From Prevotellaceae bacterium (GTDB lineage Bacteria > Bacteroidota > Bacteroidia > Bacteroidales > UBA932): a stretch of 9,327 nucleotides of DNA. Positions 1-6,893 of the stretch are shown piece after piece. The notes below the pieces were generated by a model. That model made no database searches. It saw only the letters and a list, made by a program, of their open reading frames with translations, and was not told the DNA's origin. The stretch lies in assembly GCA_031278495.1 (NCBI GenBank), contig JAITKG010000048.1, positions 1 through 9,327 on the forward strand. Direction: 5' to 3'. Both the position numbers and the translations under genes were made by a program. Positions within the stretch are counted from its first letter, which is position 1; each line of letters begins with the position of its first letter.

Positions 1-95
1 CTGTCAATAGCCTTAATAAGACTCTTATATCTTGTGTTGTTGACATCTTAGTCGTTTTTTTATTTAAACGAAGATAACGACTGTTTAGTGTTTGA

Positions 96-299
96 AAATC
101 AGATAATTTCAAAAAAAAATTGAGTGGGCGGCTGAATAGTTACAAATATAAAAAGCGCAATGAAATAGAGCGGTTCTTCGGACGAATCAAAAGATTCCGA
201 AGAATATTTACACGTTATGATAAAACGGACATAATGTATATCGCTTTTATTATGTGCGCTTTAATTTTTGATTGCCTTAATAGTGTTAACACTCCCTAG
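96..299 (+). pseudogene. IS5-family transposase, C-terminal remnant
   Basis: Reading from base 96 to the TAG at 297-299 gives about 67 residues. The last 50 match the end of IS5-family (DDE) transposases: a YKKRNEIERFFGRIKRFRR stretch carrying the catalytic-domain glutamate region (N/IERFFGRIK), then FTRYDKTD and a hydrophobic helix. An in-frame stop at 93-95 and the lack of any upstream transposase sequence show that the N-terminal four fifths, including the first catalytic aspartates, are gone. The residues from 96 to about 140 fit the family poorly and may be junction or decayed sequence. A 12-base palindrome (282-293, agtgttaacact) lies where the terminal inverted repeat would be. CTAG at 296-299 fits the YTAR target duplication typical of IS5, so the stop codon may come from the target site. 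The family assignment rests on motif recognition; the element boundary is inference. Confidence 0.75.
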
Positions 300-360
300 T
301 CACATTAGCACATTGGCTCGTCATTTCGACCGGAGCGGTGCTGCGTGCACTGCGCCGCAT
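300..360 (+). repeat. Interspersed repeat copy 1 (cacattag words plus cgtcatt block)
   Basis: Directly after the IS remnant come two words of the form cacattag/cacattgg, then a cgtcatttcgaccggagcgg block. Bases 309-329 match 8250-8270 at 20 of 21 positions. The tail (gctgcgtgcactgcgccgcatcaa) resembles the tail of the copy at 8296-8338. This is a short version of the arrays that flank the toxin-antitoxin genes. No coding potential is seen. Confidence 0.7.
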
Positions 361-375
361 CAATAAAAATTTTTG

Positions 376-383
376 TACCTTTG
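376..383 (+). promoter_or_regulatory. Promoter -7 box (TACCTTTG) for dsbD
   Basis: TACCTTTG matches the Bacteroidota -7 consensus TAnnTTTG exactly. It lies about 20-25 bases before the dsbD start, giving a short leader. No convincing -33 TTTG is seen upstream. The 16 bases tttttgtacctttgag around it recur exactly at the antitoxin promoter near 8372. Confidence 0.6.
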
Positions 384-408
384 AGCGTTTTTTAGATGTT
401 ATATGTGC

Positions 409-2319
409 ATGAAAAAGATTTTTCCCCTTTCCCTTTTTTTAGCTGTCAGCCTGCCGTTATTTGCCCAATCCCCTGCTATTACATGGACTGCCGGACAACG
501 CCCCGCTACGGACGGAACCATTGAACTGACCTTTACCGCCGACATCGCCGCGCCGTGGTATATCTACGGCGTACGCAAAATGGACGGTCCCCTGCCAACC
601 GCTATCAGCATGGAAAATACGGCTGCCTTTGCGTTGGAAGGCGCACTCGCCGAAGCATCGCCGGCAAAAGAAAAATTCGACGAAATGTTTGAAACCACCG
701 TTTACTATTTTAAGGAACGCGCCACCTTTGTACAAAAAATACGCCGCCTGACCGGCGCGGCTTTCACGGTGTCCGGCACACTGGAATACCAAAGCTGCTC
801 CGACCGGGAATGTATTCCGAACGAATATGCCTTTTCCATTGAAATACCCGCTGGCGGGGCGGCGGCTTCCGGCACGGAAGAACAGAGCCTGTGGCTGTTT
901 TTGCTGGTAGCGCTGGCGGCAGGTATTGGCGCTGTTTTCACGCCCTGCGTGTTCCCGATGATCCCGATGACGGTGAGTTTCTTTATCGGCGGTTCAACAG
1001 GCCGCTATAGCGGCATTGTGAAAGCCGTGATTTTCGCGCTTTCCGTAACCCTTGCCTATACGCTCATCGGCGTGGTTGTCACGGTATTCAAGACGCCTGC
1101 CTTTGCCAATGTGCTTAGCGTGCACTGGATACCCAACCTGTTGTTCGCCGCATTGTTTATCATTTTTGCACTGTCATTCTTCGGGCTGTTCGAAATTACA
1201 TTGCCGTCCAGCCTTGCCAGCCGCGCCGACCGGAAAGTTGATAAAGGCGGTTATGTTGCCGCATTTTTCATGGCAATTGTGTTGGCGGTTGTTTCGTTCT
1301 CCTGCACGGGACCGTTTGTCGGCGGCTTGCTGATTGCCGCAGCGCAGGGAACGCCGGCAATAAAGCCGGTGATTGGGATGTGCGTGTTCGGGTTGGCAAT
1401 GTCGCTGCCGTTTGTGCTGCTGGCGCTGTTTCCCGCATGGTTGAAAAAGCTCCCGAAGTCGGGCGGCTGGCTCAATTCCGTGAAAGTGGTCTTTGCCTTT
1501 ATCCTGTTGGCGTTTTGCGTAAAATTCCTTACGCAGGCGGAACTGTCATTGAACTGCACTATTCTTACCCGCGAAACAGCCGTAGCGTTTTGGATTACGC
1601 TGTCGGTACTGTTGGGGTTTTATATTTTAGGAAAAATAAAGCTGCCGCACGACAGCGAGGTGACGCGGGTAAGCGTTGGACGGTTAGTGATTGCGATAGC
1701 CGCGTTTACCTTTGCCGGCTACCTTTTGCCGGGCTTGTTTGGTGCGGATTTGGATGCGGTGTCGGCATTCCTTCCGGCAAAAGACCGCCAGCAGTTCGAC
1801 CTGACCCATCCGGAGTTTGACGTAACGCTCCGGGACAGGACGTACACGTCGTTGCAGGAAGAATTGCCGCAGGACGTTGCGCTCTGCGGCAATACGCCGA
1901 AATATGCGGGAACAAAAATGCACGCGCCCGCCGGCGTCAGGGGCTATTTCGATTTGCAGGAAGCGCTGGCTTGCGCCAAAACGTTGAACAGGCCGGTGCT
2001 GATTGACTTCACAGGACATGGCTGCGTCAATTGCAAGAAAATGGAAGCCTCGACATTCAAAGACCCGCGCGTGATTAAATTGATCAACGACCGGTTTGTG
2101 TGGGTCAGCCTGTATTATGACGATCCAACCGAACTGCCGCTCGAAGAACAAACGGACGGCTATAAAACCGTTGGCAAGAAGAACCGCGCCTACCAGATGG
2201 AAACGTTCAAGACCGTTGCCAGCCCTTACTTTGCTATCATTACCGCCGGCGGCGAAATCGTCGCGCAGGGGTTGGGACTGGCTTCCGCCGATGAATTTCT
2301 GGAATGGGCGGAACAATGA
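409..2319 (+). CDS. dsbD: Thiol:disulfide interchange protein DsbD
   Basis: Integral membrane reductase that carries electrons from cytoplasmic thioredoxin to periplasmic thiol proteins. The full three-domain plan is visible, numbered from the ATG at 403. There is a signal peptide ending near FAQ (about residue 22), then a periplasmic N-terminal domain with the redox pair C132/C137 (SCSDRECIP). The membrane domain (about 163-450, roughly eight helices) has one cysteine in FTPCVFPMIP (C182) and the other in SFSCTGPFVGG (C301). The C-terminal thioredoxin domain has the CVNC active site (C541/C544, DFTGHGCVNCKKME). All six redox cysteines are present and the length is normal, so it should be functional. 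Two ATGs are possible: 403 adds Met-Cys, while 409 gives a cleaner signal peptide (MKKIFPLSLF) and is preferred. No terminator is seen before the eno promoter. Confidence 0.95.
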   Translation: MKKIFPLSLFLAVSLPLFAQSPAITWTAGQRPATDGTIELTFTADIAAPWYIYGVRKMDGPLPTAISMENTAAFALEGALAEASPAKEKFDEMFETTVYYFKERATFVQKIRRLTGAAFTVSGTLEYQSCSDRECIPNEYAFSIEIPAGGAAASGTEEQSLWLFLLVALAAGIGAVFTPCVFPMIPMTVSFFIGGSTGRYSGIVKAVIFALSVTLAYTLIGVVVTVFKTPAFANVLSVHWIPNLLFAALFIIFALSFFGLFEITLPSSLASRADRKVDKGGYVAAFFMAIVLAVVSFSCTGPFVGGLLIAAAQGTPAIKPVIGMCVFGLAMSLPFVLLALFPAWLKKLPKSGGWLNSVKVVFAFILLAFCVKFLTQAELSLNCTILTRETAVAFWITLSVLLGFYILGKIKLPHDSEVTRVSVGRLVIAIAAFTFAGYLLPGLFGADLDAVSAFLPAKDRQQFDLTHPEFDVTLRDRTYTSLQEELPQDVALCGNTPKYAGTKMHAPAGVRGYFDLQEALACAKTLNRPVLIDFTGHGCVNCKKMEASTFKDPRVIKLINDRFVWVSLYYDDPTELPLEEQTDGYKTVGKKNRAYQMETFKTVASPYFAIITAGGEIVAQGLGLASADEFLEWAEQ

Positions 2320-2347
2320 ATAATGAACAGTGGACAATGAATAATAC
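2317..2347 (+). repeat. Short-period degenerate repeat (aatgaataatgaac)
   Basis: The end of dsbD runs into repeated words of the form aatgaataatgaac / ggacaatgaataat. It is AT-rich and non-coding apart from the dsbD stop. It is one of several word-like repeats that each occupy a different intergenic gap in this window. Confidence 0.5.
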
Positions 2348-2352
2348 TTTTG
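2345..2352 (+). promoter_or_regulatory. Promoter -7 box (TACTTTTG) for eno
   Basis: TACTTTTG matches TAnnTTTG and lies about 50 bases before the eno ATG, leaving an A/T-rich leader typical of Bacteroidota. No clear -33 element is seen. The box sits inside a possible stem-loop: tggacaa (2331-2337) pairs with ttgtcca (2350-2356) across a 12-base loop. Confidence 0.5.
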
Positions 2353-2401
2353 TCCAGTAACCGAAGTGAAGCAATTCAATAAACAATAAATACAAAAAAT
2401 T

Positions 2402-3691
2402 ATGTCAACAATCTTAAATGTACATGCTCGCGAAATTCTTGATTCGCGCGGGAATCCGACCGTAGAAGTGGATGTATTAACAGAAGACGGAATCGTGGGA
2501 CGCGCTGCCGTTCCTTCGGGCGCCTCCACTGGCGTACACGAAGCTGTGGAACTGCGCGACGGCGACAAAGGACGGTTTTTAGGAAAAGGCGTGCTCAAAG
2601 CCGTGCAAAACGTAAATACCGCGCTCAACGAAGCGCTGGCAGGCAGGTCGGTATTCGACCAGCGCGACATCGACAAGGCGATGATTGAACTGGACGGCAC
2701 CGACAACAAAGGCAACTTCGGCGCCAATGCTATTCTCGGCGTGTCGCTGGCAGTGGCGAAAGCGGCGGCGCAAACGTCCGGGCAACCCCTGTACCGCTAC
2801 GTCGGCGGCGTCAATGCCCGCACGCTGCCCGTGCCGATGATGAATATCCTCAACGGCGGTTCGCATGCCGACAACGCCGTCGATTTTCAGGAGTTCATGA
2901 TTATGCCCGTAGGTGCAGAAACCTTTGCGGAAGCCCTGCGCATGGGAGCGGAAGTATTCCACCACCTGAAATCCGTACTGAAAAAAGCCGGCTACTCTAC
3001 CAATGTCGGCGATGAAGGCGGCTTTGCACCCAACCTGAAATCGAATGAAGAAGGGTTGAAAGTAATTCTCGAAGCCATTGAAAAGGCAGGTTACAAGCCG
3101 GGAGAGGATATATTTATTGCGCTTGACCCCGCATCGTCGGAATACTACCTGCCCGAAGAAAAGGTATACCACCTCCACAAATCAACCGGTGAAAAACTGA
3201 CGCCGGTACAAATGGTGGACTTCTGGAAAACATGGGTGGATAACTACCCGATTGTGTCTATCGAAGACGGCATGGCGGAAGACGACTGGGACGGATGGAA
3301 ACTGCTTACCGACACTATCGGCAGCCGTTGCCAGCTGGTTGGCGACGACTTGTTTGTAACCAACAGCCGGCGTCTGCAAATGGGTATCGAACGCAAGGTG
3401 GCAAATTCAATTCTGGTGAAGGTAAACCAAATCGGGTCGCTCACCGAAACCATCGAAGCGGTGGAACTCGCCACCCGCAACGGATATACCTCCGTGATGA
3501 GCCACCGATCCGGCGAAACCGAAGACACCACCATTGCCGACCTCGCTGTAGCCCTCAACACCGGCGAAATCAAAACCGGCTCGGCTTCCCGCTCCGACAG
3601 GATTGCGAAATACAACCAGCTCCTGCGCATCGAAGAAGCCTTAGGCGATGAAGCCTATTATCCGGGACGCAATTTCAAATATGCAAAATAA
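2402..3691 (+). CDS. eno: Enolase (2-phosphoglycerate dehydratase)
   Basis: Glycolytic enzyme converting 2-phosphoglycerate to phosphoenolpyruvate in the cytosol. The protein is 429 residues, normal for bacterial enolases, and matches the family from end to end. It opens with the AREILDSRGNPTVEVDV motif and the loop GASTG (40-44). The active-site residues are E164 (DFQEF), E205 (GDEGGFAP), the catalytic-base lysine K340 in the signature ILVKVNQIGSLTET (337-350), and the SHRSGETED loop (367-375). Metal ligands are D242 (ALDPASSE), E288 (SIEDG) and one of D315/D316 (VGDDLF). The ATG at 2402 gives the family-standard N-terminus (MSTILNVHAREILD). It has its own promoter and an intrinsic terminator at 3741-3785, so it is probably monocistronic. 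Nothing in the sequence suggests loss of function. Confidence 0.98.
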   Translation: MSTILNVHAREILDSRGNPTVEVDVLTEDGIVGRAAVPSGASTGVHEAVELRDGDKGRFLGKGVLKAVQNVNTALNEALAGRSVFDQRDIDKAMIELDGTDNKGNFGANAILGVSLAVAKAAAQTSGQPLYRYVGGVNARTLPVPMMNILNGGSHADNAVDFQEFMIMPVGAETFAEALRMGAEVFHHLKSVLKKAGYSTNVGDEGGFAPNLKSNEEGLKVILEAIEKAGYKPGEDIFIALDPASSEYYLPEEKVYHLHKSTGEKLTPVQMVDFWKTWVDNYPIVSIEDGMAEDDWDGWKLLTDTIGSRCQLVGDDLFVTNSRRLQMGIERKVANSILVKVNQIGSLTETIEAVELATRNGYTSVMSHRSGETEDTTIADLAVALNTGEIKTGSASRSDRIAKYNQLLRIEEALGDEAYYPGRNFKYAK

Positions 3692-3699
3692 CCTTTCGT

Positions 3700-3758
3700 G
3701 GTGAAAAGGTGAAAACGCTACGCGCGGTGAAAAGGTCAAAAGGTGAAGGAGTGAAGCG
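3700..3758 (+). repeat. Short-period degenerate repeat (ggtgaaaagg words)
   Basis: Four to five units of the form ggtgaaaagg / ggtcaaaagg / ggtgaagga follow the eno stop, interrupted by cgctacgcgc. The last unit forms the left arm of the eno terminator. The sequence is non-coding. Confidence 0.55.
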
Positions 3759-3785
3759 GCTGCCGCCAAATCCTTCGCCTTTTTT
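3741..3785 (+). terminator. Rho-independent terminator after eno
   Basis: aggtgaagga (3741-3750) pairs with tccttcgcct (3771-3780) over ten base pairs, one of them a G-T wobble. The loop holds a small inner stem (gcgg/ccgc), and a run of six Ts follows (3780-3785). Form and position, 50 bases after the eno stop, are as expected for an intrinsic terminator. Confidence 0.8.
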
Positions 3786-3812
3786 AATTCATAATCCATA
3801 ATTCATAATTTA
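3786..3812 (+). repeat. AT-rich degenerate repeat (aattcataatcc words)
   Basis: Three successive words, aattcataatcc / ataattcataattt, fill the whole gap between the eno terminator and the ribF ATG, leaving no room for a recognisable promoter. The sequence is non-coding. Confidence 0.5.
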
Positions 3813-3814
3813 AT

Positions 3815-4705
3815 ATGGTTGTTACTACCGGTTTTTTTGATGGCGTGCATGTGGGACACCGCGCGGTGCTGCAACGCGTGGCGGATGTAGCGCATGCACA
3901 GGGGAGCGAAAGCGCAGTTATCACTTTCTGGCCGCATCCGCGCGTGATACTGCATCAGGACGCCGGGAAAGTACGCCTGCTTAATACCCTTGACGAAAAG
4001 AAACGCCACCTGCACAACGCCGGCATTGACCATGTGTTTGTATTGCCTTTCACGACGGCGTTCTCCCAACTTTCGCCCGAACATTTTATGGAAAAATACC
4101 TGCACCGCCGGTTTCAGGCAGCCACGCTGATTGTGGGCTATGACCACCATTTGGGCGTGCATGCCGGCGCGGGTTATGAACAGTTGCGCGCTATCGGCGC
4201 AGCCATGAATATTTGGGTAGAGCGGGTGGAAGAGCGGAAAGACGCCGTGCAACGCCTGACCGTCAGCGCTACCAAAATCCGCGAGGCGCTGGCGTTGGGC
4301 GATGTGGAAAAAGCCAACCGGTTACTGGATTATTCCTACCAACTGCAAGGCGTGGTCGTCGAGGGGCAACGGCTCGGGCGGCAACTGGGCTTCCCTACCG
4401 CCAATATGCAACTTTACGAGCCGTTGAAACAACTGCCTGCCAACGGCGTTTACCGGACGCGCGTACGCCTCCACAACGCCGTTTACTGCGGCATGACCAA
4501 CATCGGCGTCCGCCCCACCGTGCAGCCGGGCGATACGGCGCGGACAATCGAAACCCATATCCTCCATTTTTCGGATGATATTTACGGACAAGACCTGGTT
4601 GTTGAATTTCTGGAGCGTCTTCGTGACGAACGCCGCTTTGCCTCGCTCGATGAGCTAAAAGCACAACTGCAACGCGACAGGGAAGAATTAGAAATGAAGA
4701 AGTAG
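3815..4705 (+). CDS. ribF: Bifunctional riboflavin kinase / FAD synthetase
   Basis: Cytosolic enzyme that phosphorylates riboflavin to FMN and adenylylates FMN to FAD. The N-terminal nucleotidyltransferase domain (about 1-160) has GFFDGVHVGHR (6-16) with the HxGH nucleotide-binding signature (H12, H15), then TFWPHPR (38-43) and SATKIREAL (151-159). The C-terminal flavokinase domain (about 170-290) has GQRLGRQLGFPTANM (184-198), NGVYRTRV and GMTNIGVRPTV (226-236), and ETHILHF with the conserved glutamate E246. The usual VGYDxRFG motif reads VGYDHHLG here. At 296 residues it is slightly short. An in-frame stop at 3806-3808 rules out an earlier start, so the protein begins only five residues before GFFDGVH; many homologues have about 10-15 more. 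No promoter is visible in the 29 bases after the eno terminator. It converges with the PAP2 gene (23-base gap). Confidence 0.95.
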   Translation: MVVTTGFFDGVHVGHRAVLQRVADVAHAQGSESAVITFWPHPRVILHQDAGKVRLLNTLDEKKRHLHNAGIDHVFVLPFTTAFSQLSPEHFMEKYLHRRFQAATLIVGYDHHLGVHAGAGYEQLRAIGAAMNIWVERVEERKDAVQRLTVSATKIREALALGDVEKANRLLDYSYQLQGVVVEGQRLGRQLGFPTANMQLYEPLKQLPANGVYRTRVRLHNAVYCGMTNIGVRPTVQPGDTARTIETHILHFSDDIYGQDLVVEFLERLRDERRFASLDELKAQLQRDREELEMKK

Positions 4706-4709
4706 GAAT

Positions 4710-4729
4710 TGGCTCACGCCAGCCATTTT
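4710..4729 (+). terminator. Possible weak bidirectional terminator between ribF and the PAP2 gene
   Basis: tggct (4710-4714) pairs with agcca (4721-4725) over a six-base loop, with TTTT on the plus-strand side, in the gap between convergent genes. The stem is only five pairs, so this is suggestive only. The core ggctcacgccagcc resembles the GC block of the repeats near 8151 and 9097. Confidence 0.3.
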
Positions 4730-5628
4730 CAACTTTCCGTTTTCAACGTATGGCTAAAAGCGGCTAATTTTTTCCAGCACCAACAACTGAAGCAATAAAT
4801 AACCGGGGCAGAGGCAAAGCCAAGCAATACATCAATGGCATAATGCGCACGGATGTAAACAGTGGACAAAACCAATAAAAAAGAAAGCGGCAGTAACCAC
4901 CAAAACAGGCGGCGGCCACTCTGCCATAAGAGGTACATGTAAATAGCCATGATGCCTACATGCGAACTCGGCACAGCGCCGGTAGAGCGTTCGCCTACCG
5001 CATGGAAAAACAGTAATATTTTCCGCATCGGTCCCAGCGCCGGCAATACGTTGTCGTAGTCAAATTCATAGAACTGCGGACCTTCCGTCGGAAACACAAT
5101 GAACAACGCATAATAGGCAAAAAACGAACACAGCAATATGAACGCCGAACGGTAGGCATTGTCTTTATTGCAAAACAGAAGATACAGTATCACGAAGAGG
5201 ATTGTAAAGAAATAAGAAAGGTAAGCCAAATTCATCAACTCGTTAAACCATGCGAAAGGCACGGCTTCGCTGAATACCGTGCTTAAACTGCATCCGAATA
5301 ACTGTTGGTCGATGCGAATCACCGTAGCGTCCAGGGAACCGGAAAAAATACAATGGTTCAGGTAATATGTTTCAGGATAAAAATAAATAACGAATGCCAG
5401 GGGAAGGATGTTCCGCAAAGTGATAATCCCCTGCCGGCGGTCGTATTGATTCCATACATACAATCCCGCCATGACGCCGAGAATCGCCAACCGTACAATC
5501 AGCAAGGTAACGGCGGCGTCTTCCTTGACGCTGCCCCAAAATGCCACAATATACAGCGTTGTGAGCATCATATAAACCAAAGTAATAATTTCTACCGGAT
5601 AAAATTTTTTATATTTTGTTATCAGCAT
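4729..5628 (-). CDS. PAP2-superfamily membrane phosphatase/phosphotransferase (Aur1-like)
   Basis: A 299-residue, multi-helix membrane protein with about six to seven hydrophobic segments. PAP2 motifs are clear: PSSHVG (220-225, with the conserved histidine H223) and STVYIRAHYAIDVLLG (255-270), giving the nucleophilic histidine H262 and D266. Upstream, IDQQLFG (106-112) and FNELMNLAYLSYF (128-140) resemble the Aur1/inositolphosphotransferase-like branch (PAP2_3) more than simple phosphatidate phosphatases. The classical KxxxxxxRP motif is not obvious. Members remove or transfer phosphate head groups of lipids, usually on the outer face of the membrane. Last in a minus-strand series after a glycosyltransferase and a flippase-like protein, it may process the lipid those genes act on. 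A 191-base gap with a strong palindrome may uncouple it from them. Substrate unknown. Confidence 0.85.
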   Translation of the reverse strand: MLITKYKKFYPVEIITLVYMMLTTLYIVAFWGSVKEDAAVTLLIVRLAILGVMAGLYVWNQYDRRQGIITLRNILPLAFVIYFYPETYYLNHCIFSGSLDATVIRIDQQLFGCSLSTVFSEAVPFAWFNELMNLAYLSYFFTILFVILYLLFCNKDNAYRSAFILLCSFFAYYALFIVFPTEGPQFYEFDYDNVLPALGPMRKILLFFHAVGERSTGAVPSSHVGIMAIYMYLLWQSGRRLFWWLLPLSFLLVLSTVYIRAHYAIDVLLGFASAPVIYCFSCWCWKKLAAFSHTLKTES

Positions 5629-5647
5629 TTTTTTCTTTATTTTTGTG

Positions 5648-5746
5648 GTCTCTCAAATAAAAATATAAGGTGCAGTAACACCATTCTTGAGGTAAAACCT
5701 CTATCGTGGTGTTACTGCACCTTTGTAATGTAGCGGGTTGAGAGAC
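5648..5746. repeat. Nested palindrome (17-bp, 9-bp and 5-bp arms)
   Basis: A perfect 17-base inverted repeat, aaggtgcagtaacacca (5667-5683) against 5707-5723, encloses a 23-base loop that holds its own hairpin (gaggt 5689-5693 with acctc 5697-5701). Outside it a second perfect 9-base pair, gtctctcaa (5648-5656) with ttgagagac (5738-5746), frames the whole. On the minus strand the 17-base stem is followed by atatttttattt, so it could end transcripts from the flippase-like gene. It is longer and more elaborate than a usual terminator. Alternatives are a miniature mobile element, joined IS ends, or a structured RNA leader for the PAP2 gene. Confidence 0.75.
5654..5661 (-). promoter_or_regulatory. 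Possible -7 box for the PAP2 gene
   Basis: On the minus strand TTTATTTG matches TAnnTTTG at all but one fixed position and lies 26 bases before the ATG at 5628. It overlaps the outer arm of the palindrome, so one sequence could serve both. Weak on its own. Confidence 0.3.
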
Positions 5747-5757
5747 GCTATATTGAG

Positions 5758-5783
5758 ATAGGGGTTTTGTTCGTTTCCCCTAT
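5758..5783. repeat. Small inverted repeat (atagggg / cccctat)
   Basis: Seven perfect pairs, 5758-5764 with 5777-5783, around a 12-base T-rich loop, just after the flippase-like gene on the minus strand. There is no T-run after it on that strand, so it is not a standard terminator. It may add to the structure next to it. Confidence 0.4.
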
Positions 5784-5819
5784 TCCCGTTGATCGCATGT
5801 TCCGGTTATATCATAAAAA

Positions 5820-6893
5820 TCACTTGTTGGTTATTACGGTTTTTTTCTTTTTGGCGAATGCTTCTTGCAGCCATCGCGGAATAATAAGCGCACCCAGTAT
5901 GAGGTACAAATAGTAACTGATGAAACGCCAAACAAGCGTTACCAGCAGCACAATGCTGCCCGACGAACAGACGTCGCTGTAATATTCTTTAAAGACAAAT
6001 TCACTCATGCCGCTACCGCCGGGCGTGGGCATCACAGCCATAAAAATCCAAAGGATGATTTGCCGCGCAAATATTATCATGTGACTGGTAACGGGAATAA
6101 ATGCCAGGAAAACGGCATTGACCACCAGAAAACGCGCCACCCATGTAACCGCCGTAAGCATGCCGGCTTTTATCCAGAAAACAACGGAACGGCTTTTAAT
6201 AGCATGCGAAGCCATTACTAAATTGCCGGTCATATCAACGATTTTGTGTTGCCAGCGCCGCAAAAAAGGCAGTTTGAAAAGTAGCAGCAATATTTTCTTT
6301 ACCCAGTCCGGGCGAATAAATATACCTGTATATAACAGCGCCGCCCACAACAAATGCATTGCATACAATCCGGCGAAAACATATCCCAATGCCGCTATGC
6401 CTGCCGAAGGCGGGAACAAATCGTGCAACGAAACGAAAAGGAATAGCAACGGGCAAGCAACTACAAAAAACAATTCGTCTAAAAATAAATTCACCAGCAT
6501 GATGGCGGTGCTGCGCCCCGCCTCCACGCCTTCTTTTGCAAGGAAGAAAACCACCAAACCGGAGCCGCCGATAGCCGTAGGAGTCACGGTGGAGGTAAAT
6601 TCGCTCAATATATTCACCACGAACGCCTGTTTCCATGAAATAAGCTTGTCTGCTAACAGGCGGAAACGCCATACCAGCATGGCGTCGCGCAGGAAAATCA
6701 GCAGGAATGCCGCCATAATAAAAGCAACGCCGGCGAAAGTAAACCGGAAAGTGGAAAAAACCGCCGTGTCAAATTCGTCTAAAAACAGCCATACAATCAC
6801 CGCCAAGCCCAACAACACAGGAAGGAATACCCGGTATATCTTAAACGGCTTTACCGGCGTAACGGTGGGCGCTTCATTAACGGGTGGCTGCAT
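5820..6893 (-). CDS. Flippase-like membrane protein (LPG_synthase_TM / UPF0104 family)
   Basis: A 357-residue integral membrane protein with about eight hydrophobic helices and a basic tail (AKKKKTVITNK). Two conserved loops of this family are seen, numbered from the ATG at 6893: SEFTSTVTPTAIGGSG (97-112) and MPTPGGSGMSEFVF (288-301), the latter being the P-x-PGG-x-G-x-x-E signature. The family includes the membrane half of MprF, which flips aminoacyl-phosphatidylglycerol, and AglD-like proteins next to glycosyltransferases. There is no C-terminal lysyltransferase domain, so it does not make lysyl-PG itself. An upstream ATG at 6959 would add 22 residues read out of frame through the glycosyltransferase C-terminus and is not preferred. 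From 6893 the gene overlaps that gene by 17 bases, which implies translational coupling. A role in moving the partner enzyme's lipid product is inference. Confidence 0.85.
   Translation of the reverse strand: MQPPVNEAPTVTPVKPFKIYRVFLPVLLGLAVIVWLFLDEFDTAVFSTFRFTFAGVAFIMAAFLLIFLRDAMLVWRFRLLADKLISWKQAFVVNILSEFTSTVTPTAIGGSGLVVFFLAKEGVEAGRSTAIMLVNLFLDELFFVVACPLLFLFVSLHDLFPPSAGIAALGYVFAGLYAMHLLWAALLYTGIFIRPDWVKKILLLLFKLPFLRRWQHKIVDMTGNLVMASHAIKSRSVVFWIKAGMLTAVTWVARFLVVNAVFLAFIPVTSHMIIFARQIILWIFMAVMPTPGGSGMSEFVFKEYYSDVCSSGSIVLLVTLVWRFISYYLYLILGALIIPRWLQEAFAKKKKTVITNK

Noticed and set aside
2..46. Minus-strand ATG at 46 opening a 15-codon frame (MSTTQDIRVLLRLLT) that leaves the window, with TATCTTCG upstream.
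   Set aside because: Too short to identify, and the -7-like box has one mismatch. It may be a real gene start but cannot be supported here.
1684..2727. Long minus-strand open frame across the dsbD end and eno start.
   Set aside because: It lies antisense to two certain genes and its translation has no domain features; a shadow frame.
3244..3651. Open frames on both strands inside eno.
   Set aside because: Shadows of strongly biased coding sequence; the peptides have no features.
5305..5733. Plus-strand open frame across the PAP2 start and the palindrome.
   Set aside because: Antisense to the PAP2 coding region for most of its length, with no recognisable protein features.
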